This document shows, piece after piece, positions 1 through 7,397 of a stretch of DNA of 58,310 nucleotides. The notes beneath the pieces were generated by a model. That model did no database searches and was not told the DNA's origin. It was given only the letters and a program-made list of their open reading frames with translations. A program made the position numbers and the translations under genes. How positions within the stretch are numbered: the first letter of the stretch is position 1; each line of letters begins with the position of its first letter. The stretch is taken from positions 1-58,310 of the forward strand of contig NZ_LYVN01000008.1 of NCBI RefSeq assembly GCF_001990265.1. Direction: 5' to 3'. Source of the stretch: Sphingopyxis sp. KK2 (GTDB taxonomy: Bacteria > Pseudomonadota > Alphaproteobacteria > Sphingomonadales > Sphingomonadaceae).

Positions 1-1201
1 CGGCACCCGCCGCAACCGCCTTGGCCAGCGCGGCGACCGCCGGATTGGCGTCGTTGCCGGAAAGGCCCGCCTCGCGCCTTTTGCGCAGCCGGTCTGCGGC
101 GTCGATCGCAGCGACCAGCCCGTCGGCCTCACGCCCCTTCACCTGCGCGCGCGCGCGGGCGAGGGTGGTCAGCAGGATGATCGTGTCGGTCTTGCTATCG
201 TACCAGTCGTCGCCGCGTTCGGCGTGGAGCTGGAGCGGCAGCGCCTCCTCGAAATAGGGGAGCGACTCTTCGGCCTTGCCCTGGCCGAGCAGGGCGAGCG
301 CGAAATTATAGCGCGATTTCTGGGTGCCGATATCGTCGCGGCCCTGCAGCCGCTCGCCTTCGGTCGCGGCAATACGCCCCGGTCCCTCGGCGGCGGCGAA
401 GCGGCCCGCGATATTGCGGTAATAGCTGATCTGGTTGTTCGCGAACTGGCGCTGATGGTCGTTATATTTGGGCCCGGCGAGCATGACGAGCAGCGCGTCG
501 AAGGCGCGGTCGGATTCCTCGTCGCGGCGTACCAGGGTCAATGCTTCAGCATAGCGCAGCTGCAGGTCCCAGTCCTCGACGGTCATGCCCGCCGTCTCGA
601 GCTCGGCATAGGTGTCGTCGAGCGCGCGCATGACCTCAGCATAGCGGCCCTGTTCGATCAGTTCGCGGCCATAGATTTCGATGCTGACCCGCGCGCTCGA
701 TGCCGCCTCGCCGGCGAGCAGGCCATGGTCTGCGGCGCGGCGATGGATGAGCCGCGCATGGCTCAGCCGTTCCTCATAGGACAGGCCGAGGCTCATCCAG
801 TCGAGGAAGAAAAGCTCGCCTACGACGTCGCCGGCCGCTGCCGCGCGCGTGGCATAGCCGCGCATCTTGCCGGTGACGCGCCGATAGTCGGCGTCGCCGG
901 GCTCGCGGTCGCTGCGAAAATAGATCCACAGCCCCGTATCGGCGTTGAAGCGGTTGTCGTCCGACAGGCGGGTGCGATATTTGGCGACAAGATCGACGAG
1001 CGCGAGCGCTTCGAGCACCTGTTCCTCGCCATTCGCCTTTTCGAACCGGTCGACCGAGGCCGCGACCAGCTTGTTCGCCGCTTCGTCGCATGGGCCACCA
1101 TTGTCGGCCGGGCAGGGCGCCGGCTCGGCAGCGAAAGTGGGCAGCGCCGTTGCCGCGAGCAGCGCGGCGCTAAGGGCGAAACCCGCCCGGCGTATCGTCA
1201 T
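1..1201 (-). CDS. Secreted helical-repeat (TPR-like) protein, C-terminus cut by window edge
   Basis: Reading the minus strand from an ATG at 1201 gives an open frame of 400 codons that runs off the left edge with no stop. The N-terminus (MTIRRAGFALSAALLAATA) is a typical Sec signal peptide with likely cleavage after TFA. The mature part is rich in Ala, Glu, Arg and Tyr, with helical pairs such as YNFALALLGQGKAEESLPYF that resemble tetratricopeptide repeats. TPR proteins usually mediate protein contacts, and in sphingomonads some carry a C-terminal CHAT protease domain, but whether this one does lies outside the window. The gene diverges from the TonB receptor at 1399 and may share its control region. 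The function is unknown; I am confident only that it is a real exported protein. Confidence 0.75.
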   Translation of the reverse strand, partial: MTIRRAGFALSAALLAATALPTFAAEPAPCPADNGGPCDEAANKLVAASVDRFEKANGEEQVLEALALVDLVAKYRTRLSDDNRFNADTGLWIYFRSDREPGDADYRRVTGKMRGYATRAAAAGDVVGELFFLDWMSLGLSYEERLSHARLIHRRAADHGLLAGEAASSARVSIEIYGRELIEQGRYAEVMRALDDTYAELETAGMTVEDWDLQLRYAEALTLVRRDEESDRAFDALLVMLAGPKYNDHQRQFANNQISYYRNIAGRFAAAEGPGRIAATEGERLQGRDDIGTQKSRYNFALALLGQGKAEESLPYFEEALPLQLHAERGDDWYDSKTDTIILLTTLARARAQVKGREADGLVAAIDAADRLRKRREAGLSGNDANPAVAALAKAVAAGA

Positions 1202-1295
1202 GACATATTCCCCGACACGCGACCCTCCCGCGTGATGACAAGCTTTGCGTCGCTCCGCAAGGGGCGCGAACTTCATGACAATCGCCTTCGTTATC

Positions 1296-1313
1296 CTGTC
1301 ATCGCCCGGTCAT
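1296..1313 (+). promoter_or_regulatory. Candidate PhoB box upstream of TonB receptor
   Basis: The intergenic region holds two 7-base direct repeats, CTGTCAT and CGGTCAT, separated by four bases (cgcc). This is the spacing of a Pho box (CTGTCAT-N4-CTGTCAT), with one mismatch in the second half. It lies 86 bases before the receptor start at 1399 and 95 bases from the divergent start at 1201. Regulation by phosphate starvation is inference. Confidence 0.45.
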
Positions 1314-1398
1314 GCCTGTGCCGCAGCGCAGCAATATCGCCTCCCTAAAGCCCCCGCGCGTCCCGCATCATTTCGGTGCCGGGCAAAGGGGAATATCG

Positions 1399-3738
1399 AT
1401 GACTTATCAGTTCAGGAGCCGCCTGCGGGCCGGGGTCGCCGCGGTCGCCATGCTCGCGGCTGCGCCAGCCCTTGCCGACGAAACGGCAGTTGCTGCGGCG
1501 ACCGACGATGCCGGCACCGAAGAGATCATCGTGCTCGGCACCGGCCAGGCGCGCCAGGTGCAGGAAATCGGCGCCGCTGACATCGCGCTCGACGTCCCGG
1601 GGATCAATCCGCTCAAGGCCATCGAAAAGCTGCCCGGCGTCAATTTCCAGTCGGCCGACCCGTTCGGCACCTATGAATGGTCGTCGCGCATCTCGATCCG
1701 CGGTTTCAGCCAGAACCAGCTCGGCTTCACGCTCGACGGCATCCCGCTCGGCGACATGAGCTATGGCAACCACAATGGCCTGCACATCAGCCGCGCGATC
1801 ATCAGCGAGAATGTCGGCCGGGTCGAAGTCGCGCAGGGTGCGGGCGCGCTTGGGGCCGCGTCGTCGAGCAACCTTGGCGGCACGATCGAATTCTTCTCGC
1901 GCGATCCGAAGGCCGACATGGGCGTCGAATTCTCGGGTACCTATGGCAGCGAAGAGACCAAGCGCGCCTTCGTCCGGCTCGACAGCGGCGAAATCATGAC
2001 CGGCGGGCCGATGCTGACGGTCAGCTATGCCTGGCAGGATGCCGACAAGTGGAAGGGCGACGGCGTCCAGCGACAGCAGCAGGTCAATGCCCGCATCGTC
2101 CAGCCGGTCGGCGACGGCCAGCTCTTCGGCTTCGTCAACTATTCGGACCGCGCCGAGAATGACTATCAGGACCTGAGCGCCGAGATGATCGGCCGGCTCG
2201 GTTACGACTGGGACAATTATGCCAAGGACTGGGACCTCGCGGTCCGTGTCGCGCAAATCTACCAGAACCAGGTCGCGCGCGCGGCGTTCAACGCCGGCGT
2301 CGCCAACGGCAGCCTGCCGCTGGGCGCGACCTTTACCGCGCCCTATCCGGGCGTCGGCGAAGCCTTCCCGGCACCGATCACGACCGTCGACGACGCCTAT
2401 TATGACGCCGCGGGGCTGCGCAAGGACTGGCTCGCGGGCATCGGCGGCGACGTGCCGGTGACCGACAACTGGACGCTGAAGGCGACCGGCTATTACCACA
2501 GCAACCGCGGCCGCGGCCTGTGGTACACGCCCTATGTCGTTACGCCGGGCGGTGCGCCGATCACGATCCGCACCACCGAATATGAAATCGAGCGTTTCGG
2601 CGTCGTCGCGTCCAGCGAATTCAAGATCGGCGCCAATACGCTCGACGTCGGGCTCTGGTACGAGGACAATGATTTCAACCAGGCGCGTCGCTTCTATGGG
2701 CTTGCCAACACCACCGGGGCGCCGAGCCGCGGCAGCCTGAAATTCCCCAAGGATCCGCTCGCGACGCAGTGGGAGTTCGATTTCAAGACCGAGACGCTGC
2801 AGTATCATGTGCAGGACACGCTCGACCTCGGGCAGGTGCAGATCAACGCGGGCTGGAAGGGGCTGAAGGTCACCAATGAAGCCAGCCCGGTGGTGAGCGG
2901 CGGTCTCGCTTCGGGGCGCACCGTGGCGAAGGACTGGTTCCTGCCGCAGGCCGGGCTGCTGTTCCGCGTCAACGACGACAATGAGGCGTTCGCGAGCTAC
3001 ACCCAGAATATGCGCGCGTTCGAATCGTCGGCGACTGGCGGGCCCTTCGCGACGACGCAGGCGGGCTTCGACGCGCTCGACCTGAAACCCGAAACCTCGA
3101 CCACCTATGAGCTTGGCTTCCGCACCAAGTCGTCGCGTTTCCAGGGCGTGGTCGCGGGCTATTATGTCGACTTCAAGGACCGCATCATCGCCTTCGCCAA
3201 CGGCTCGGGCATCCAGGGCAACCCGGCGATCCTGCAGAATGTCGGCGACGTGCGCTCGTGGGGCGTCGAGGCGGCGGGTACCTTCCGCATCACTCCCGAC
3301 CTCTCGCTGTTCGGTTCCTATGCCTATAACGACAGCGAATATCAGGACGATGTCGTCAACGCGGCGAATGTCGTGATCGCGGCGACCGCCGGCAAGACCG
3401 TGGTCAATTCGCCCAAGCATCTGGCGAAGGGCGAAATCACCTGGGACAATGGCAATATCTTTGCCCGCGTCGGTGCCAACTACACCTCGAAGCGCTATTA
3501 TTCGTACGAGAATGATGCCGAGGTCGGCGGGGTGGTGATCGTCGACGCCAGCATCGGCTATCGCTTCACCGAGGGCGCGCTGAACGGGCTGACGATCCAG
3601 GGCAGCGCGACCAACCTGTTCGACAAGGCCTATGTGTCGACGATCGGCACCAATGGCTTCGCCAACAGCGGCGATGCCCAGACCTTGCTTGCGGGCGCGC
3701 CGCAGCAGTTCTTCGTGACGCTGAAGGGCGACTTCTAA
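1399..3738 (+). CDS. TonB-dependent outer-membrane receptor
   Basis: A 779-residue outer-membrane active transporter that would import a bulky nutrient using TonB-ExbBD energy. The start at 1399 is chosen because it is preceded by an AAGGGG ribosome site and yields a clean signal peptide (MTYQFRSRLRAGVAAVAMLA, cleaved near ALA-DE); longer in-frame starts at 1312 add sequence without signal features. A TonB-box-like segment EEIIVLG follows at about residues 38-44. The plug domain (about 50-165) contains IRGFSQNQLGFTLDGIPLGD and LGGTIEFFSRDP. The rest is alternating aromatic beta-barrel ending in LKGDF, with a terminal Phe as expected for Bam-dependent insertion. The ligand cannot be read from sequence; the upstream Pho-box-like site hints at a phosphorus-related substrate. 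A strong terminator follows. Confidence 0.93.
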   Translation: MTYQFRSRLRAGVAAVAMLAAAPALADETAVAAATDDAGTEEIIVLGTGQARQVQEIGAADIALDVPGINPLKAIEKLPGVNFQSADPFGTYEWSSRISIRGFSQNQLGFTLDGIPLGDMSYGNHNGLHISRAIISENVGRVEVAQGAGALGAASSSNLGGTIEFFSRDPKADMGVEFSGTYGSEETKRAFVRLDSGEIMTGGPMLTVSYAWQDADKWKGDGVQRQQQVNARIVQPVGDGQLFGFVNYSDRAENDYQDLSAEMIGRLGYDWDNYAKDWDLAVRVAQIYQNQVARAAFNAGVANGSLPLGATFTAPYPGVGEAFPAPITTVDDAYYDAAGLRKDWLAGIGGDVPVTDNWTLKATGYYHSNRGRGLWYTPYVVTPGGAPITIRTTEYEIERFGVVASSEFKIGANTLDVGLWYEDNDFNQARRFYGLANTTGAPSRGSLKFPKDPLATQWEFDFKTETLQYHVQDTLDLGQVQINAGWKGLKVTNEASPVVSGGLASGRTVAKDWFLPQAGLLFRVNDDNEAFASYTQNMRAFESSATGGPFATTQAGFDALDLKPETSTTYELGFRTKSSRFQGVVAGYYVDFKDRIIAFANGSGIQGNPAILQNVGDVRSWGVEAAGTFRITPDLSLFGSYAYNDSEYQDDVVNAANVVIAATAGKTVVNSPKHLAKGEITWDNGNIFARVGANYTSKRYYSYENDAEVGGVVIVDASIGYRFTEGALNGLTIQGSATNLFDKAYVSTIGTNGFANSGDAQTLLAGAPQQFFVTLKGDF

Positions 3739-3770
3739 AGCGGCGCCAAAACCGCTTCCCGATTGACGAC

Positions 3771-3806
3771 GATGGCGCGGCCCCGCTAGGGCCGCGCCAT
3801 CTTTTT
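3771..3806 (+). terminator. Rho-independent terminator after TonB receptor
   Basis: A perfect 13-bp inverted repeat (GATGGCGCGGCCC and GGGCCGCGCCATC) encloses a 5-base loop (cgcta) and is followed by five T residues. It sits 33 bases after the receptor stop. Confidence 0.9.
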
Positions 3807-3820
3807 ATGGGAATTGCACT

Positions 3821-4105
3821 ATGACCGATACGCCCCCCGACCATATGTCGACCAACCCGCGCTCGCCGCATTTCGACATGGAGGTGCTGCAGCGCGGCAT
3901 CGGCATCCGCTTCAAGGGCAAGGAGCGTACCGACGTCGAGGAATATTCGATCTCCGAAGGCTGGATCCGCGTCGCCGCGGGCAAGTCGAAAGACCGCTTT
4001 GGCCAGCCGATGACGATCAAGCTGTCGGGCGAGGTCGAGGCCTGGTTCGAGGATATCGCTGCCGACGCCGCCGACAAGGGCGACGAAGGCAAGTCGGAAG
4101 ACTGA
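3821..4105 (+). CDS. DUF3297 family protein
   Basis: A 94-residue soluble protein with no signal peptide. It matches the small DUF3297 family, recognised by the segments GIGIRFKGKERTDVEEYSI and GWIRVAAGKSKDRFGQPMT and by the acidic C-terminus. Members are widespread in Proteobacteria and have no established biochemical role. The gene starts 15 bases after the upstream terminator's T-run and is closed by a bidirectional terminator shared with the convergent CHAP gene, so it is probably transcribed alone. The short distance leaves little room for a promoter downstream of the terminator, so part of its expression may come from readthrough of the receptor transcript. Confidence 0.88.
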   Translation: MTDTPPDHMSTNPRSPHFDMEVLQRGIGIRFKGKERTDVEEYSISEGWIRVAAGKSKDRFGQPMTIKLSGEVEAWFEDIAADAADKGDEGKSED

Positions 4106-4156
4106 GGCAGGCCGCGCCGCTCAGGCGGCGCGACGCCCGCCCGGGCCGATACAAAC

Positions 4157-4187
4157 AAAAAGCCCCGGTGCGAACCGGGGCTTTTTT
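4157..4187. terminator. Bidirectional intrinsic terminator
   Basis: A 9-bp perfect stem (AGCCCCGGT and ACCGGGGCT) with a GCGA tetraloop, flanked by A-run on the left and T-run on the right, so it can end transcripts from both strands. It lies between the convergent DUF3297 and CHAP genes. Confidence 0.9.
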
Positions 4188-4208
4188 GTTGGCCGGTCTG
4201 TCCGGAAC

Positions 4209-4790
4209 TTACTGGCCGAGCGAGGCGGCGACCATGTCGAGGCCGTTGCCCGGCTTCCAGTCGTTGCTGGCCCACACCGGCGCTTCGAAGCTCGGAGCCT
4301 TGCGCGGTGCGGCGTTGCTGCCCGGGTAGATGAAGCCCTGCACCGGATTGGCGCGCAGGCCGAGGTCGCCGATGGGGGCGTACCACACGCGGACCATGCT
4401 CCAGTCGCCGGCGCTGCTGACATCGACGACGCGGACGTTGCGCTCGATCTGGCCGCGGCGGCCGTTGATCGGCGACCAATTGGCATGGTCGATCAGGATT
4501 TCGCGTTCGCCGACGATCTTCTTGACCACGGCGACATGGCCGATCGGCATGCCGCGCGTTCCGGCGAAGGCCATCACCGCGCCCTCGCGCGGTTCGTCGC
4601 CGCGCTCATACTGGCCTGCAGCCTGCGCCCACCAGGTCCCGGCGTTGCCGCGGATCTCGACGCCCGATTCGGCGCGGGCGAAGGGAACGCACTGGAGGTA
4701 GCTGGCGGCGGCAGCGGGGGTGGCGGTCAGCGCGGCGGCAAGCGACATCAGGCATGCGACGATGGCTGCTGTAAAGCGGCTGGCTGACAT
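4209..4790 (-). CDS. Secreted CHAP-domain protein (putative peptidoglycan amidase/endopeptidase)
   Basis: A 193-residue exported protein with a signal peptide ending TPAAAAS. The CHAP fold is indicated by the catalytic Cys in SYLQCVPFARAESGVEI, followed by WWAQAA, then GAVMAFAG and the His in MPIGHVAVVKKIV, with the Asn/Asp-bearing segment ILIDHANWSP. CHAP enzymes cleave amide bonds in peptidoglycan or glutathionylspermidine, and short single-domain versions like this one in alphaproteobacteria are usually envelope hydrolases. The Cys-His pair is present, so it should be active. A C-terminal tail of about 40 residues (Pro/Asn/Trp-rich) has no recognised domain. The gene is monocistronic, between a shared terminator and a 165-base upstream region that separates it from the GGDEF-EAL gene. 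Confidence 0.88.
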   Translation of the reverse strand: MSASRFTAAIVACLMSLAAALTATPAAAASYLQCVPFARAESGVEIRGNAGTWWAQAAGQYERGDEPREGAVMAFAGTRGMPIGHVAVVKKIVGEREILIDHANWSPINGRRGQIERNVRVVDVSSAGDWSMVRVWYAPIGDLGLRANPVQGFIYPGSNAAPRKAPSFEAPVWASNDWKPGNGLDMVAASLGQ

Positions 4791-4955
4791 GGAAAGCGAC
4801 CCCCGTTTGGCTTGTATTCAAGCGTTGAAGGGTAGTTGCCACAGTTTGTGCGTCGCACCACCCGTCGCGCGACGAATTGCATCGGACGCGGGGTGAATGG
4901 GGGAACCTTTTGAAAGGCGGTTCGATTCGTCGACGGGTCGGCTCGCCTCGCCGTA

Positions 4956-7310
4956 TCAGGCGGCGGCGCTGGCCTGATCGGCGGCCGGGCGGAACAGCAT
5001 CAGCACGTCGGCAGCGGGCATCGGGCGGCCATAGAAATAGCCTTGGATGTTGCGGCAGCCGAGCGCGCGAATCGTTTCGACCTCGAGCTCGCTTTCGGCG
5101 CCCTCGGCGGTCGTCGACATGCCGAGGCTGTCGGCGAGCGCAACCACCGCGCGGATGATCGCGATCGATTCGGTGACCCCCTTGGCGGCCCCGACGACGA
5201 AGCTGCGATCGACCTTGATCGTCGAGAATTGCGTCTTGCGCAGATAGCCGAGCGACGAATAGCCGGTACCGAAATCGTCGAGGCTGAGGCGGATGCCGAG
5301 CCCGATCAGCTGGTCGAGCAATTGCGCCGCGCCGCCGCCGTCGCGCAGGAAGACGCTCTCGGTGACTTCGATCTCGAGCCGCTGCGGCGGCAGGCCGCTT
5401 TGCGCCAGCGCCGAGACGACGACCGAGGCGAACGCCGGGTCGGTGAGCTGTTCGGCAGAGACGTTGACCGCGACCTTCAGGTTCGACGGCCATTTCATCG
5501 CCTCGTGGCACGCGGTGCGCAGCACCCATTCGCCGATCGGCGAGATCAGGCGGCTGTCCTCGGCGAGCGGAATGAAGCGCCCGGGTGACACATTGCCAAG
5601 CTTCTGGTTGTTCCAGCGGATCAGGGCTTCGAAACCGTTGAGCATGCCGTCCTCGGCGGTGACGACGGGCTGGTAATAGAGCTCGAACTCGCGGCGATCG
5701 AGCGCGCCGCGCAATTCCTGTTCCATCACGCGCCGTTCCTCGGCCTGCGCGTGTAGCGAGGCGACATAGGCGGCAACGACATTGCCGCCCTTGTCCTTGG
5801 ACTTGTAGAGCGCGAGGTCGGCGTTGCGAGTCAGCGTCTCGACCGTCGCGCCGTCCTGCGGTCCGACCGCGAAGCCGATGCTGGCGCCGACGAACAACTG
5901 GTGATTGTCGACGACATAGGGGCGGCTGAGCGCGGCGATGATGCGTTTGCCGAGCGTCTCGACGTCGCTGGTCGACGGCATGTTGTGCAGGATGATGGCA
6001 AATTCGTCGCCGCCCAGCCGGCCGCAGGTCATGCCGCGGTCCATCATGCTCTTCAGCCGCGCCGCGACCTGCGCGAGCAATTTGTCGCCGACCGGGTGGC
6101 CGAGCGTATCGTTGACCGCCTTGAAGCGGTCGAGGTCGAGCATCAGCATCGCGCAGCGCGTCTTGGCGTCGATCGCCTGGTTGAGCGCGCGTTCGAGGTC
6201 TTCGTGCAGGCTGAGGCGGTTCGGCAGGCCGGTGAGATTGTCGAAGCGTGCCATCTTGGCGATCTGTTCGGCCGAGGCGCGCTGTTCGGTGACGTCCGAT
6301 CCGACGCCGCGAAAGCCGAGGAACTTGCCTGCTTCGTCGAGGCGCGGCGACGCCGACAATTCCCACCAGCGCGGCGCGCCGTCGATGGTGACGGGGACGA
6401 TCAGGTTCGAGAAACTCTCGCGTCGTTTCATGCGCTCCGCCATGTCATGCAGGCTCTTGGGGAAATTCCCCGTTTCCCACGCATCGCCCGACAGCGCCTG
6501 GAGCAGCGGCAGACCTTCGAGCTGGTCGGCGGGGGCGCCGATCGCAAAGGCGAGGCGCGGCGAGACATGGACGAGGCGGCGGCTGTTGTCGGTCTGCCAC
6601 AGCCAGTCGGCAGAGGTCTCTTCGAACTCGCGCAGCAGCAGGCTGACCGTCTCGGTCTTTTCGTGCAGCACCTCTTCGGCGCGGCGGAAGCGGACATGGC
6701 TTTGCCCGAACCTTATGGAAAAGCCCGTGAGCATCGTGCCGGCGGCGACCGCGATGCCGGCGTGTGCGTGCGCGCCGGCCAGCGCCAGGGCCCCGGCCGC
6801 CGACAGGCTGACCGGCATGATAAAGAGCAGGCAAGCCATCGGCAGCGTGTGCGCGACGATCGCCAGCGTCAGCATCATCAGCAGCGCGACGGTCCACATC
6901 GACAGCAGGTGATCGACCGAAGGATGGAGGCCCTGGAGCCAAAAGGGCGCCGACCAGACAATTGCCGAATAGATGGCGTGTCGGTTGCACAGGTTGAATT
7001 CGGCGACGCCGTCGTGGCGAATTTCGCCCAGCGGCAGGCGCGAGACGACCTGCCAGGACCAGAGGCTGAACAGGATGGTGGCAATGGCCCAGCCGCCGAT
7101 CACCGCTATGGGGACGGTGCTCATCATCGTCAGCACGGCGACGATCGTCATGCCGAGCCCCATGACGAGGCGCAACTTGCCCCGGCCGCGCAGCGGCGCG
7201 AGCTGCAACTGCCGCAAGTCACCGATATCGTCGGCGCGCCGGTTCAGCCCGAGCAGCGCACGCACAGGAATATCGTCAGTCGGAATCGGATCGTTCGCCA
7301 CCCTGGTCAC
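4956..7310 (-). CDS. Membrane PAS-GGDEF-EAL protein (c-di-GMP synthase/phosphodiesterase)
   Basis: A 784-residue inner-membrane protein that should act on cyclic di-GMP. The first 200 residues contain several hydrophobic helices, starting with MGLGMTIVAVLTMMSTVPIA and grouped like a five- or six-helix sensor. A PAS domain follows (about 230-350; TSADWLWQTDNSRRLVHVSP), then GGDEF with the motif RLGGDEFAI, then EAL with FEALIRW, ENVTES-like EVTESVF, DDFGTGYSSLGYL, KVDRSF and AEGAESE. All EAL metal-binding positions I can check are present, so hydrolysis is likely. The usual RxxD inhibitory site five residues before GGDEF is missing, so any synthase activity would lack classic product inhibition. 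It lies just downstream of, and co-directional with, the acyl-AMP ligase (87-base gap). The input signal is unknown. Confidence 0.93.
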   Translation of the reverse strand: MTRVANDPIPTDDIPVRALLGLNRRADDIGDLRQLQLAPLRGRGKLRLVMGLGMTIVAVLTMMSTVPIAVIGGWAIATILFSLWSWQVVSRLPLGEIRHDGVAEFNLCNRHAIYSAIVWSAPFWLQGLHPSVDHLLSMWTVALLMMLTLAIVAHTLPMACLLFIMPVSLSAAGALALAGAHAHAGIAVAAGTMLTGFSIRFGQSHVRFRRAEEVLHEKTETVSLLLREFEETSADWLWQTDNSRRLVHVSPRLAFAIGAPADQLEGLPLLQALSGDAWETGNFPKSLHDMAERMKRRESFSNLIVPVTIDGAPRWWELSASPRLDEAGKFLGFRGVGSDVTEQRASAEQIAKMARFDNLTGLPNRLSLHEDLERALNQAIDAKTRCAMLMLDLDRFKAVNDTLGHPVGDKLLAQVAARLKSMMDRGMTCGRLGGDEFAIILHNMPSTSDVETLGKRIIAALSRPYVVDNHQLFVGASIGFAVGPQDGATVETLTRNADLALYKSKDKGGNVVAAYVASLHAQAEERRVMEQELRGALDRREFELYYQPVVTAEDGMLNGFEALIRWNNQKLGNVSPGRFIPLAEDSRLISPIGEWVLRTACHEAMKWPSNLKVAVNVSAEQLTDPAFASVVVSALAQSGLPPQRLEIEVTESVFLRDGGGAAQLLDQLIGLGIRLSLDDFGTGYSSLGYLRKTQFSTIKVDRSFVVGAAKGVTESIAIIRAVVALADSLGMSTTAEGAESELEVETIRALGCRNIQGYFYGRPMPAADVLMLFRPAADQASAAA

Positions 7311-7397
7311 AGGGCTGTTCTAGCGAAAGCGGGTTACCCGAAAGTAACTATGCGCCAACGGTCCGTCGCAATTTTCAATCCGGCCAGCGGGAAAGAA

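Noticed and set aside
1345-3420. 691-residue open frame opposite the TonB receptor
   Set aside because: It is antisense to a receptor with clear plug and barrel motifs and shows no domain or signal. Long antisense frames are common at this GC content.
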